Shown: positions 54,350 through 62,035 of the stretch, piece after piece | How positions within the stretch are numbered: position 1 is the stretch's first letter | How the letters are laid out: every line of letters begins with the position of its first letter | From: Rufibacter sp. DG15C | GTDB taxonomy: Bacteria; Bacteroidota; Bacteroidia; Cytophagales; Hymenobacteraceae | Assembly: GCF_001577755.1 (NCBI RefSeq) | Contig: NZ_CP010776.1 | Location: 3,286,001 to 3,350,000, forward strand | DNA: 64,000 nt | Reading direction: 5' to 3' | Notes under the pieces: generated by a model | What the model saw: the letters and a program-made list of their open reading frames with translations, nothing else | What the model was told of the DNA's origin: nothing | Databases searched by the model: none | Program-made: the position numbers and the translations under genes

Positions 54350-54673
54350 ATGAAAAAGATAAGCTTATTAACCCTGTTCATGCTTTTTTCACTGAGCGGC
54401 TTTTGTCAGCAAGCTGAGAGTCAGGAGTCTTTTGATGAGAGCAACGATAAAGGTCAAGGGAAGGGAAGTATGCCCATGGGCGGTTTTCACAAACCAACGC
54501 CAAAAATCATATTACATGATAACCCCGCTGTGTCTAACCCAAGCTTTGCCCAAGAAGAACTACCTCTTAATGCCATGCCGGTTTTAAAAGCGAAGCCAAA
54601 CACCACGTACCATCTTTTGAATGCTCTGCCAAAGTCAGCTGCAAAGCTTCATTTGCAAATCAAGAAGCCTTAA
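54350..54673 (+). CDS. Hypothetical secreted protein
   Basis: The 107-residue product has a signal peptide (LLTLFMLFSLSGFCQQ) and a low-complexity mature part rich in Gly, Pro, Lys and Asn, with no recognised domain. The frame is open to 54185 upstream, but that part translates a palindrome copy; the ATG at 54350 begins the signal peptide. Function unknown. Confidence 0.6.
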   Translation: MKKISLLTLFMLFSLSGFCQQAESQESFDESNDKGQGKGSMPMGGFHKPTPKIILHDNPAVSNPSFAQEELPLNAMPVLKAKPNTTYHLLNALPKSAAKLHLQIKKP

Positions 54674-54728
54674 CTTCCTTTAAAATGGCATTACTCAGGG
54701 TAGATTGTTCTAGTAATTAATAATTCAA

Positions 54729-54911
54729 ATGGAGGTTCGTAATGTGTTTGTGCTGATTGTTTTAACCCTGTTGGCGGTGGCGGGTCTGGTGTTTATTCAT
54801 CAAAGTAATGATCACTTGGAGTGTGAAACTCAAGTGGAGAACTACACTAACGCAGAAGGTGGGGAAGTCACCACCAAGACGCATATCTGCAAGGAGCGGT
54901 TTGCCATCTAA
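54729..54911 (+). CDS. Hypothetical small membrane-anchored protein
   Basis: The 60-residue product has one N-terminal membrane segment (VFVLIVLTLLAVAGLVFI) and a short exported tail with two cysteines (LECETQ and HICKER), which could form a disulfide. I do not recognise a family. It lies 55 nt after the preceding small secreted protein and on the same strand. Confidence 0.5.
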   Translation: MEVRNVFVLIVLTLLAVAGLVFIHQSNDHLECETQVENYTNAEGGEVTTKTHICKERFAI

Positions 54912-55001
54912 CTGCCCTTACTGAGAAAAGCCAGTTGATGGGTTGAGGTGGCTGCATTTGGATGTCATGTATTAGAGTTGTTAATTTCCGATCCAATACA
55001 A

Positions 55002-55535
55002 ATGAAGACCATGATCCCTAAACCACAGCCCGCTGAGTACCCTGCCTACTACGAAAAATATATCAACAGCATCTCTGACCAGACCAACGTTCTGGACTTG
55101 CTGCTAATGCAACAGCAAGAAGTGGTACAGCTGTTTGCGCGGGTAAGTGAAGGGGAGTCTAACTTTGCCTATGAGCCGGGCAAGTGGTCCATTAAGGAAC
55201 TTCTTGGCCACATGAACGACACAGAGCGCATCATGTCCTATCGGGCGCTGTGCTTTGCCAGGGGAGAGCAGCAGCCGCTTCCGGGGTTTGATGAGAACGA
55301 CTATGTGGTGCAATCCAACTTCTCTGAGCGCACCCTGACAGATTTAGTGGAAGAGCACCGCACCATACGCGCTGCCTCGCTTTCACTATTCAAATACCTG
55401 CCGGAAAGAGCCTTTTCTAAAATAGGGAACGCCAACGGCAACCCAATGACGGTGGCCGCCTTAGCCTTTATCATTGCCGGTCATGAACGCCACCACCTCA
55501 ACATCTTAAAAGAGCGCTACCTTGCTAAGTTGTAA
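55002..55535 (+). CDS. DinB family protein
   Basis: The 177-residue product is a four-helix DinB/YfiT-like protein. Likely metal-binding histidines are H in LLGHMNDTERIM, and the HERHHL motif near the C-terminus. Members include bacillithiol-type thiol transferases, but the role here is unknown. The ATG at 55002 (MKTMIPKPQPAEYPAYY) is preferred to a frame start at 54948, which lacks family similarity. Confidence 0.85.
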   Translation: MKTMIPKPQPAEYPAYYEKYINSISDQTNVLDLLLMQQQEVVQLFARVSEGESNFAYEPGKWSIKELLGHMNDTERIMSYRALCFARGEQQPLPGFDENDYVVQSNFSERTLTDLVEEHRTIRAASLSLFKYLPERAFSKIGNANGNPMTVAALAFIIAGHERHHLNILKERYLAKL

Positions 55536-55577
55536 TTGATTGCTAATTGTTTTAAGGAATTAGCAGATTTTTATTAC

Positions 55578-55637
55578 ATGCAGAAGTCCGTTTTTGGGCT
55601 GTTTTCTAGAAAACAGCCCAAAAACGGACTTCTGCAT
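55578..55637. repeat. Intergenic palindrome, copy 23 (perfect 60 bp)
   Basis: The longest copy: 55578-55607 is the exact reverse complement of 55608-55637, with no loop. The core CCGTTTTTGGGCTG and centre TTTTCTAGAAAA are flanked by the unique arm ATGCAGAAGT/ACTTCTGCAT. It lies between the convergent DinB-like and PhoH-like genes. Confidence 0.98.
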
Positions 55638-55664
55638 TTTCAATGAACTATCAACAACCAACAA

Positions 55665-57044
55665 TCATAGAAGTTCATTTGCCAAATTCGCCAACTCAGA
55701 GCGTTCGCCGCGCTGGAGCGTGATGTGGGCATACAACGGGTGGTTTTTGACTTTATCAATGAGGTAGGAGAGGCCGTTGCTTTGCGTGTCCAGATAAGGC
55801 GTGTCAATCTGGTAAATATCTCCCGTAAAGATGATTTTAGTGTTTTCGCCGGCTCGGGAGATGATGGTCTTAATCTCATGGGGGGTTAGGTTCTGGGCTT
55901 CGTCTACAATGAAGATGATGTTAGAAAGGCTTCTGCCTCTAATGTAGGCGAGCGGCGTAATCACCAGTCTATCATCTTCCACCATTTGCTTGATTCGGTT
56001 GCTTTCCTTGCTATGGTCAGGAAACTGGTTCTGGATGAATTTGAGGTTGTCCCAGAGCGGTTCCATGTAAGGCCCAATCTTGGAGTTGGCATCACCGGGC
56101 AAGAAACCCAGATCGCGGTTCCCCAGCGGGACGATGGGCCGGGCCAGGTAAATCTGGTTGTACTGTTCGCGCTGTTCCAAGGCACCGGCCAGCGCCAGCA
56201 AGGTCTTGCCCGTTCCTGCCACGCCCTGAATGGTCACTAGCTTTATATCTGGGTGCAAGATGGCATGCAGCGCGAAGGTCTGCTCCGCGTTTCTGGGTTT
56301 GATGCCTACTGCCACCTGCTTGTCTACGCGCTCCAAGACTCTTTCTGCTGGATTATAATATGCTAGGGCAGAGGACTTAGTGCTGCGCAGGATAAAGTAA
56401 TGGTTGTCTGAAGGTGGGTTGGGCATGGCCTCTTCAATGGGGCAGACGCCTTCGTCATACAACTGTGAGATTACCGTCTGTGGAATGTTCTCTACCAAGT
56501 CATTGCCCCGGTACAGGTTGGTCACGTTCTGGATCTTGCCCGTCTCGTAATCCTCGGCGGCCAGGTTCAGGGCGCGGGCTTTCAGGCGCAGGTTAATGTC
56601 TTTGGTTACCAGGGCCACTTTGTAATCAGGCATCTCATGCTGGAGCAGGAGGGTGGCGTTCAGAATCTTGTGGTCGGCTTTGTTGTCATTGAAGATCTTC
56701 TCGGCGTCCAGCGGCGAGCCGTGGCTCATGAGCACCTTGAACCGGCCTTTGTTGGAGCCAACCAAGGGAATCCAGGTCTGGAGCATGTGCTCATTGGACA
56801 ACTCGTCAATGTACCTAATGAACTCCCGGGCTTCAAAGTTCTTGATGTCGTTGCCCTTTTTGAAGTTGTCCAGCTCCTCCAGCACCGTTATGGGAATGGC
56901 CACATCATGCTCCCCGAAATGCTCTACGGCGCTATGGTCATATAGAATCACAGAGGTATCTAGCACAAACACCTTCTTGGTCTTGTGCGGTACTTCCTCT
57001 ACAGGTATGCTGGCACGCTTGCGGGGACTGGCTGGCTTTTTCAT
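55665..57044 (-). CDS. PhoH-family protein with N-terminal PIN domain (PhoH2)
   Basis: The 459-residue product joins a PIN ribonuclease domain (about 24-160; KVFVLDTSVILYD with D29, and later acids in VLEELDNFKKG and LVTKDINLRLKA) to a PhoH ATPase (about 245-459; Walker A GVAGTGKT near 277 and Walker B IIFIVDEAQNL near 380). Such PhoH2 proteins act as RNA helicases with ribonuclease activity. The N-terminal 20 residues are basic. It is convergent with the DinB-like gene. Confidence 0.92.
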   Translation of the reverse strand: MKKPASPRKRASIPVEEVPHKTKKVFVLDTSVILYDHSAVEHFGEHDVAIPITVLEELDNFKKGNDIKNFEAREFIRYIDELSNEHMLQTWIPLVGSNKGRFKVLMSHGSPLDAEKIFNDNKADHKILNATLLLQHEMPDYKVALVTKDINLRLKARALNLAAEDYETGKIQNVTNLYRGNDLVENIPQTVISQLYDEGVCPIEEAMPNPPSDNHYFILRSTKSSALAYYNPAERVLERVDKQVAVGIKPRNAEQTFALHAILHPDIKLVTIQGVAGTGKTLLALAGALEQREQYNQIYLARPIVPLGNRDLGFLPGDANSKIGPYMEPLWDNLKFIQNQFPDHSKESNRIKQMVEDDRLVITPLAYIRGRSLSNIIFIVDEAQNLTPHEIKTIISRAGENTKIIFTGDIYQIDTPYLDTQSNGLSYLIDKVKNHPLYAHITLQRGERSELANLANELL

Positions 57045-57201
57045 GACGGCTGGGTTAATGACTCATTGCTTTAAGGTACAAACATTTGCCAGAAGAAATA
57101 AAGCTTTCATGTTAAGATTTGGTAAAGGAAGCGTTGCTTCCTTGAGCTCAAGTTTCTTACCTTGATTCAAAAAGCTTATCCAATCCTATTGCTCACACTC
57201 T

Positions 57202-57693
57202 ATGAAAAGGCCTTTTGTTTTATTATTTGTTTTGGTAACGGCACTGGCTCTGTTTTCTCAACCAATCGTGCAGGCGCAAGTATGGCCCTGGAAGTGGAAC
57301 CAAGTTGACAAAGACGGCAACCGGCATGGCAGGTGGCGGGTATTTTATGAGCACAAACAAGCGCAGGTGTTATCACAAGGAAAATACAAACACGGCAAGG
57401 ATTTTGGAACCTGGAAAACTTTTTCCGAAACTGGTAAACTGGAGCGTCTGGAAAAGTATGAGCGCAACGGCAAGCGCATTCAAACCACCTTTTATCATCC
57501 CAACGGTAAGGTATCGCATAAAGGGGCCGCGTACCTGTTTGAGCAAGACAGCCTACTCATGTACAAATGGCATGGTGACTGGCAATATTATGATTCTTTG
57601 GGCACCTGGGTTGGCTGGAAGTCCTTTCACCGCGGCAGGCCCACCTCAGAAAAGCCTATTCCTACCAAGGCAAATACTAGCAATAAGAAGTAA
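57202..57693 (+). CDS. Secreted YwqK/MORN-like repeat protein
   Basis: The 163-residue product has a signal peptide (about 1-25, ending VQAQV) and several short G-x-W/F-x2-(F/Y) repeats such as HGRWRVFYEHKQ, FGTWKTFSETGKLE and HGDWQYYDSLGTW. These match the YwqK/MORN pattern found in toxin-antitoxin-like and surface proteins. No partner is seen. Function unknown. Confidence 0.7.
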   Translation: MKRPFVLLFVLVTALALFSQPIVQAQVWPWKWNQVDKDGNRHGRWRVFYEHKQAQVLSQGKYKHGKDFGTWKTFSETGKLERLEKYERNGKRIQTTFYHPNGKVSHKGAAYLFEQDSLLMYKWHGDWQYYDSLGTWVGWKSFHRGRPTSEKPIPTKANTSNKK

Positions 57694-57700
57694 CAAGGCA

Positions 57701-57741
57701 GACGTTTTTGACCTGTTTTCCAAGAAATAGCCTAAAAACGA
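57701..57741. repeat. Intergenic palindrome, copy 24
   Basis: GACGTTTTTGACCTGTTTTCC and AAGAAATAGCCTAAAAACG are imperfect arms, between convergent genes. Confidence 0.83.
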
Positions 57742-57755
57742 TTGAACTGGGAAGA

Positions 57756-58379
57756 TTAGCTGAGTGTGAAGAACGGTACTTTCTCTTTATCGTGCATTCT
57801 TATTTTGCCTTGCAGGGTCAGGTCCACCAGGAGGCGTTGCACGCGGCGCCTGGAGAGGTTGGCCATTTGCGTGAACTGCTTGATGGTGAGTTTACGGTGT
57901 TTGGCCAGCAACTCCAAAACCTTCGCTTCCTGGTAATTGAGAACCTCAGCGATGCTTTCCTCCAGGGGCTCCAGTTGCATGGACTTTTCTACCAGTTGGC
58001 TGGTCTGGACGCTTTCATCCCCCACGCGCACGTAGCCGCGCCAATCGTCTTCCTTGACTTTAGCCAAGTGTGGTTTCTGGTTGCTTTCGGGGATGATGAC
58101 TTTTAGGACGGTTCCCTGTTCCATGTCTACTTCTTCATAGCGCACGGGCACCGGTGGCTGGCAATAGAAATGAATGGCTTCTTCAAGGGTGTGCTTCTCT
58201 TCTTCGGGGTCTACGCCGCAGACGGTGCCATCGTCCTGCACGCCCACCAAGATCTGGCCGCCGCGCGCATTGGCAAAGGACACAATGGTGCGGGCAATGC
58301 GGTTGGCGTGGGTGATGGTCTTTTTGAATTCCAGCGTCTCGCCTTCGCCCTGAAAAATGAGCAGATACAAGTCATGCAT
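57756..58379 (-). CDS. Schlafen/AlbA_2-type ATP-binding DNA-binding protein
   Basis: The 207-residue product has the AlbA_2 (divergent AAA_4) domain: GETLEFKKTITHANRIARTIVSFANARGGQILVGV-type pattern at about 12-47, then YVRVGDESVQ. A winged-helix-like C-terminus follows (about 145-205: LLAKHRKLTIKQFTQMANLSRRRVQRLL). It could be a regulator or a nuclease-related protein; the function is not known. The gene is preceded by a palindrome copy. Confidence 0.8.
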   Translation of the reverse strand: MHDLYLLIFQGEGETLEFKKTITHANRIARTIVSFANARGGQILVGVQDDGTVCGVDPEEEKHTLEEAIHFYCQPPVPVRYEEVDMEQGTVLKVIIPESNQKPHLAKVKEDDWRGYVRVGDESVQTSQLVEKSMQLEPLEESIAEVLNYQEAKVLELLAKHRKLTIKQFTQMANLSRRRVQRLLVDLTLQGKIRMHDKEKVPFFTLS

Positions 58380-58392
58380 GTGGCCAGTAGGT

Positions 58393-58436
58393 TTTCGTTT
58401 TTAGCCTGATTTCCAGAAAACAGGCTAAAAACCGGT
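58393..58436. repeat. Intergenic palindrome, copy 25 (supplies a stop codon)
   Basis: TTTCGTTTTTAGCCTGATTTCC and AGAAAACAGGCTAAAAACCGG form the arms. The TAG stop of the SDR gene (58425-58427) and its last two codons are inside the right arm. Confidence 0.88.
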
Positions 58437-59276
58437 TTGTTCCTCGCTCAGCTCCCAGAGCCGGCGGGCGGTGTGGGCGTTGTAGGTGCCCATGGCAGAC
58501 TTGATCTGCTTTTTGTCTTTGAAATACTTGCCGCTTATCTTCTCTACCTCTGGAGACGTGGCCAGGAAGACGGGCGTTTCAGCGCCTTTTTGGCTGGACC
58601 GCATAAAAAAGCGTCCCATGAACAAGAGCGCCCGGACAAACCGGCTGCTGGACTTACCAAAGTTAGTGGCCACTACGCCTGGGTGCACGCAGTTGACCGT
58701 CAGGTTGGTGAACTCCACCCGTTTGGCCAGCTCATAGGTGAACAGGATGTTGGCCAGTTTAGAGTCTGAATAGGCGGTAATGGCGCTGTAATGCTTGGGG
58801 TTGCCCAACTGCCCGAAATCAATCTGTCCCAAGCGGTGCGCCTCTGAGGTGAGGTTGATGATTCTTCCCTGCGGGGCGGCCAGCAAACTGTTCATAAGCA
58901 GGTTGGTAAGCAGGAATGGCGCCAAATGGTTGGTGACCCAGGCCAGTTCCAGCCCTTCTTTGGAATTGCTTAACAAGCCTGGGATGATGCCCGCGTTGTT
59001 AATGAGCACGTCAATGGCAGGGTAGGCGTCTTTTAATTCTTGGGCTAGGGCACGCACGGCGTCTAGTTCTGATAAATCTGCCAGGTAAACGTTTAGTTTG
59101 GCTTGGGGCACTTTGGCGGTTATTTCCTGCAGGGCGTCCTGGGCGCGGCCTTCGTGGCGGCATACCATCACCACCGTGGCACCGGTTTGGGCCAAAGCCT
59201 CTACGGTGGCTTTGCCTATGCCCGAGCTGGCGCCCGTCACTACCATTACTTTCCCTGAATTGTCTTGCTGTGTCAT
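58425..59276 (-). CDS. SDR family oxidoreductase (retinol dehydrogenase-like)
   Basis: The 283-residue product is a classical SDR: cofactor motif VVTGASSGIGKATVEAL, NNAGII, and catalytic S-Y-K with the Y in YSAITAYSDSKLANILF. It resembles the retinol dehydrogenase/WW-oxidoreductase branch; the substrate is unknown. A frame start at 59315 lies upstream, but the ATG at 59276 (MTQQDNSGKVMVV) fits. Its C-terminal codons and stop come from a palindrome copy. Confidence 0.85.
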   Translation of the reverse strand: MTQQDNSGKVMVVTGASSGIGKATVEALAQTGATVVMVCRHEGRAQDALQEITAKVPQAKLNVYLADLSELDAVRALAQELKDAYPAIDVLINNAGIIPGLLSNSKEGLELAWVTNHLAPFLLTNLLMNSLLAAPQGRIINLTSEAHRLGQIDFGQLGNPKHYSAITAYSDSKLANILFTYELAKRVEFTNLTVNCVHPGVVATNFGKSSSRFVRALLFMGRFFMRSSQKGAETPVFLATSPEVEKISGKYFKDKKQIKSAMGTYNAHTARRLWELSEEQTGF

Positions 59277-59377
59277 TGTTGCTGGCGCTTGCCCTTTTGG
59301 GCAGAATACTGGCACTACGGAAAAAGCCCGCAGTTGGCTATATTTTTAAACGAAATAGGAGGATTTCTGTTGAGAAA

Positions 59378-59408
59378 CAAAAAATGCGGCCTTTTTGGGG
59401 CCGCATTC
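59378..59408 (-). terminator. Terminator after the DUF3127 gene
   Basis: On the minus strand AATGCGGCC and GGCCGCATT pair around CCAAAAA and are followed by a T run. It lies 22 nt after the stop. Confidence 0.9.
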
Positions 59409-59429
59409 TGTTATTGAAAAGGACTTTCC

Positions 59430-59819
59430 TTAGAAAGGAAGATCGTTGTCCATGTCATCACTGATGAATGAATTGGCCTTGGCTGGCTCTTGTGAGAACG
59501 CTGGACGTCCGCCACCGCCGTTTTGGGCTGGGGCAGGGGCACCTGCGTGCTCCACTCTCCAAGCCTGCAAGTTGGTGAAATACATGGTGGTCCCGTTTTT
59601 GGTGAACGGCTTGCCGCTCAGGTTAAACGCCACTTTCACTTCATCGCCGGTTTTATAATTGTCTAGAATGTTGCACTTGTCTTGCGTAAGCTGAAACTTA
59701 GCGTATTGCGTATAAGAGCCATCCGGAATTTCAAGTACAAATTCACGCTTACGGAATTTTTCGCTCACTTGGGTTTCGTCAAAGATCTCGTGTAATCTTC
59801 CTTGAACATCAAAAGACAT
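59430..59819 (-). CDS. DUF3127 OB-fold protein with SSB-like acidic tail
   Basis: The 129-residue product has a DUF3127 domain (about 1-95), which resembles an OB fold of the SSB type, then a Gly/Pro/Ala/Gln-rich linker and the C-terminal tip DDMDNDLPF. In SSB that acidic tip binds RecQ, RecO, exonuclease I and others; its presence suggests that this protein joins the same interaction hub. Single-stranded DNA binding itself is inference. It is monocistronic with its own terminator. Confidence 0.85.
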   Translation of the reverse strand: MSFDVQGRLHEIFDETQVSEKFRKREFVLEIPDGSYTQYAKFQLTQDKCNILDNYKTGDEVKVAFNLSGKPFTKNGTTMYFTNLQAWRVEHAGAPAPAQNGGGGRPAFSQEPAKANSFISDDMDNDLPF

Positions 59820-60000
59820 AGGTGATAAATTTATAAGATTAGTAAAGTAACTCAGTTACAAATATACAAAGATTACAGGGTTAAGATTCCCCTTTGGGTA
59901 CTTTAATTTACTTGGTTTTAGAAGGCCCAAACGCGCGTTTCAGACCTTTTGCGGTTGTATTTCCGTAAGCCTTACATACTTAAAAACACTGCTCTACTGT

Positions 60001-60939
60001 ATGGAGAATACCTTTGCCCTTGCCCTACACGGTGGTGCCGGCACCATCACCCGCGAACTGCTCACCCCAGAACTGGACAGCGCCTACCGCGCCGCCTTGC
60101 AGGATGCCTTAAACGTGGGACACAGACTATTAAACAATGGTGGCACTGCCTTGGAAGCCGTGGAGGCCGTGGTGGTATCATTGGAAGATCATCCCTTGTT
60201 CAATGCTGGCAAAGGGTCTGTCTTTAACAAAAGAGGCCGCCATGAAATGGACGCCTCCATCATGTGCGGCAAAACCCTGGCAGCGGGGGCGGTGGCCGGG
60301 GTGAGAAACGTCCGGAACCCAGTGCAATTGGCCGGCCAGGTGCTGCGCCACTCAGACCACGTGTTCTTGTGCATGCAGGGCGCCGAGGAGTTTGCCCGCA
60401 AGCAAGGCCTAGCCTTTGAACCAGACGAGTATTTCTATACCAAGCAGCGCTATGAGCAATGGCAGCAATTGCGCGACTCTGATGTGTACATGCTGGACCA
60501 TACAGAAGACCTCAAGGACAAGAAATTTGGCACCGTGGGCGCGGTGGCGCTGGACAAAGCCGGGAATATTGCCGCGGCCACCTCTACGGGCGGCATGACC
60601 AACAAAAATTTTAACCGCATAGGCGACACGCCCGTGATTGGGGCCGGTACCTACGCCAACAACAAAACCTGCGCCATCTCCTGCACCGGTCACGGTGAAT
60701 TCTTTATAAGAGCAGTAGTAGCCTATGACATTTCCTGCCTTGTGGAATACAAAGGCTTAAGCCTCACGCAAGCCGCCGACATTGTGGTGCATGATAAACT
60801 GGTGCGCTTGGGCGGTGAAGGTGGATTGATAGGTATTTCCGCTACAGGCGAAATCACCATGCCTTTCAATTCTGAGGGAATGTACCGCGCCTCCTGGGTG
60901 AGCGGTAAGGCGCCGGTGGTGGCAATTTACAAAGACTAA
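60001..60939 (+). CDS. Isoaspartyl peptidase / L-asparaginase (Ntn hydrolase)
   Basis: The 312-residue product is a plant-type asparaginase. It self-cleaves before T178 (KKFGTVGAVALD), which becomes the N-terminal nucleophile; NAGKGSVFNKRG (68-79) and GDTPVIGAGTYAN are family marks. It hydrolyses beta-aspartyl dipeptides, including beta-Asp-Arg released from cyanophycin. The neighbour at 60993-61865, convergent and 53 nt away, is a cyanophycinase-like gene, which makes that role likely. Confidence 0.92.
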   Translation: MENTFALALHGGAGTITRELLTPELDSAYRAALQDALNVGHRLLNNGGTALEAVEAVVVSLEDHPLFNAGKGSVFNKRGRHEMDASIMCGKTLAAGAVAGVRNVRNPVQLAGQVLRHSDHVFLCMQGAEEFARKQGLAFEPDEYFYTKQRYEQWQQLRDSDVYMLDHTEDLKDKKFGTVGAVALDKAGNIAAATSTGGMTNKNFNRIGDTPVIGAGTYANNKTCAISCTGHGEFFIRAVVAYDISCLVEYKGLSLTQAADIVVHDKLVRLGGEGGLIGISATGEITMPFNSEGMYRASWVSGKAPVVAIYKD

Positions 60940-60943
60940 TCCC

Positions 60944-60984
60944 ACGCGTTTTTGGCCTGATTTCTAGAAAATAGGCCAGAAATG
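60944..60984. repeat. Intergenic palindrome, copy 26
   Basis: ACGCGTTTTTGGCCTGATTTCT and AGAAAATAGGCCAGAAATGGC form imperfect arms between two convergent genes. Confidence 0.85.
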
Positions 60985-60992
60985 GCTTCTTA

Positions 60993-61865
60993 TCATCCCG
61001 GGAAGGGAACATGTGAGAATTTGCGCTCCTTGATGTCATAGAAGTTTCCGTAGGCCAGCACATGGACCAAAAGGTGTTCAATGGACAAAGGGATGCCCGG
61101 CGCTGCGTAGGGCGTATTGTTGTGCTTGATGTGGTGGCCGTCTACAATGATGACCAGGTTGGAGCCAATGGTCTCAATGATGTTGCCCTGCCGAATAAGG
61201 ACGCCCGTGTCTTCGCCTAGGCCAATGCCAATCTTAAAGGGATGGGTGGCTACGGCTTCCATTAACCTGCCAAAGCGGCCCCGCTTTACAAAGTGAGAGT
61301 CAAAAATCACGTTTTTCTGGAAGGCCAAGCCATTATCTAGCCGCACTGATCCCTTGAGTAGGGAACTGGGTGAGCTTCCGCCTTTGATCATCACATCAGA
61401 CATGGCCATGGCGCCCGCGCTGGTACCGGCAATCACAAAGTCCTCTTCGTGCAGGTACCGGTCCAGCATGATCTTATGGAAAGGCGTGCCGCCAAATATA
61501 TTGGAGAGCCTGGATTGGTCTCCGCCGCTCATCATGACGCCGTTGGCTACTTTAAGCCGTTCCAGGTATTCTGGTTGGTGGGCGTCCTGCTCATCCCGTA
61601 TGTCCAGAAGCCCCACATTGTGGCATCCCAAGACCATAAACGCCCGCAGGTACAACTCACCCACCTCTTCTGGAATCATAGATGCCGTGGTGATCACCTC
61701 AATTCTGGCCTCTGGCCCGCCCATGGTGTCAATGATTTTGCGCAAGATGCCTAACTCAAAGAAATTGAGGTGGAAACGCTTCTTTTTTAGGGGGAAGGTG
61801 CCTTTGTCTTCATTGCCGCCTACCGCTATCAAGATGCCTTTAGGGGTTTGGTCTAATGTAATCAT
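60993..61865 (-). CDS. cphB: Cyanophycinase (peptidase S51)
   Basis: The 290-residue product is a serine peptidase of the S51 family. The nucleophile is S149 in IAGTSAGAMAM, with GGDQSRL at 114-120 as the oxyanion and ligand loop. It should cleave cyanophycin to beta-Asp-Arg dipeptides. There is no signal peptide, so it acts in the cytoplasm on stored polymer. The frame opens at 61925, but the ATG at 61865 (MITLDQTPKG) is the family start. No cyanophycin synthetase is in the window; it may lie elsewhere. Confidence 0.88.
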   Translation of the reverse strand: MITLDQTPKGILIAVGGNEDKGTFPLKKKRFHLNFFELGILRKIIDTMGGPEARIEVITTASMIPEEVGELYLRAFMVLGCHNVGLLDIRDEQDAHQPEYLERLKVANGVMMSGGDQSRLSNIFGGTPFHKIMLDRYLHEEDFVIAGTSAGAMAMSDVMIKGGSSPSSLLKGSVRLDNGLAFQKNVIFDSHFVKRGRFGRLMEAVATHPFKIGIGLGEDTGVLIRQGNIIETIGSNLVIIVDGHHIKHNNTPYAAPGIPLSIEHLLVHVLAYGNFYDIKERKFSHVPFPG

Positions 61866-62035
61866 GCAGGGTGCTGTGTGCTTCTTTGAGCGCTTATACG
61901 CAACAATTGGATCAAAGAAGAACATATGGGCAAAGGATTTTTAAACCGCTTTTTCTCAGAAAGTCTTTAACCCCGGGGGGAGGGCGTCGTATAGAATTAG
62001 TACTGGTTAAAATTCACTTATTAAATACTTTAGCT

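Noticed and set aside
57202-57693. YwqK-like protein as half of a toxin-antitoxin pair
   Set aside because: It has a signal peptide and no small partner gene; the repeat pattern alone does not support a toxin-antitoxin role.
1171-60984. Treating all palindrome copies as classical Rho-independent terminators
   Set aside because: The T run lies inside the left arm and not after the stem, and copies occur next to separate, normal terminators (for example at 28665-28695, 43678-43716 and 51158-51191).
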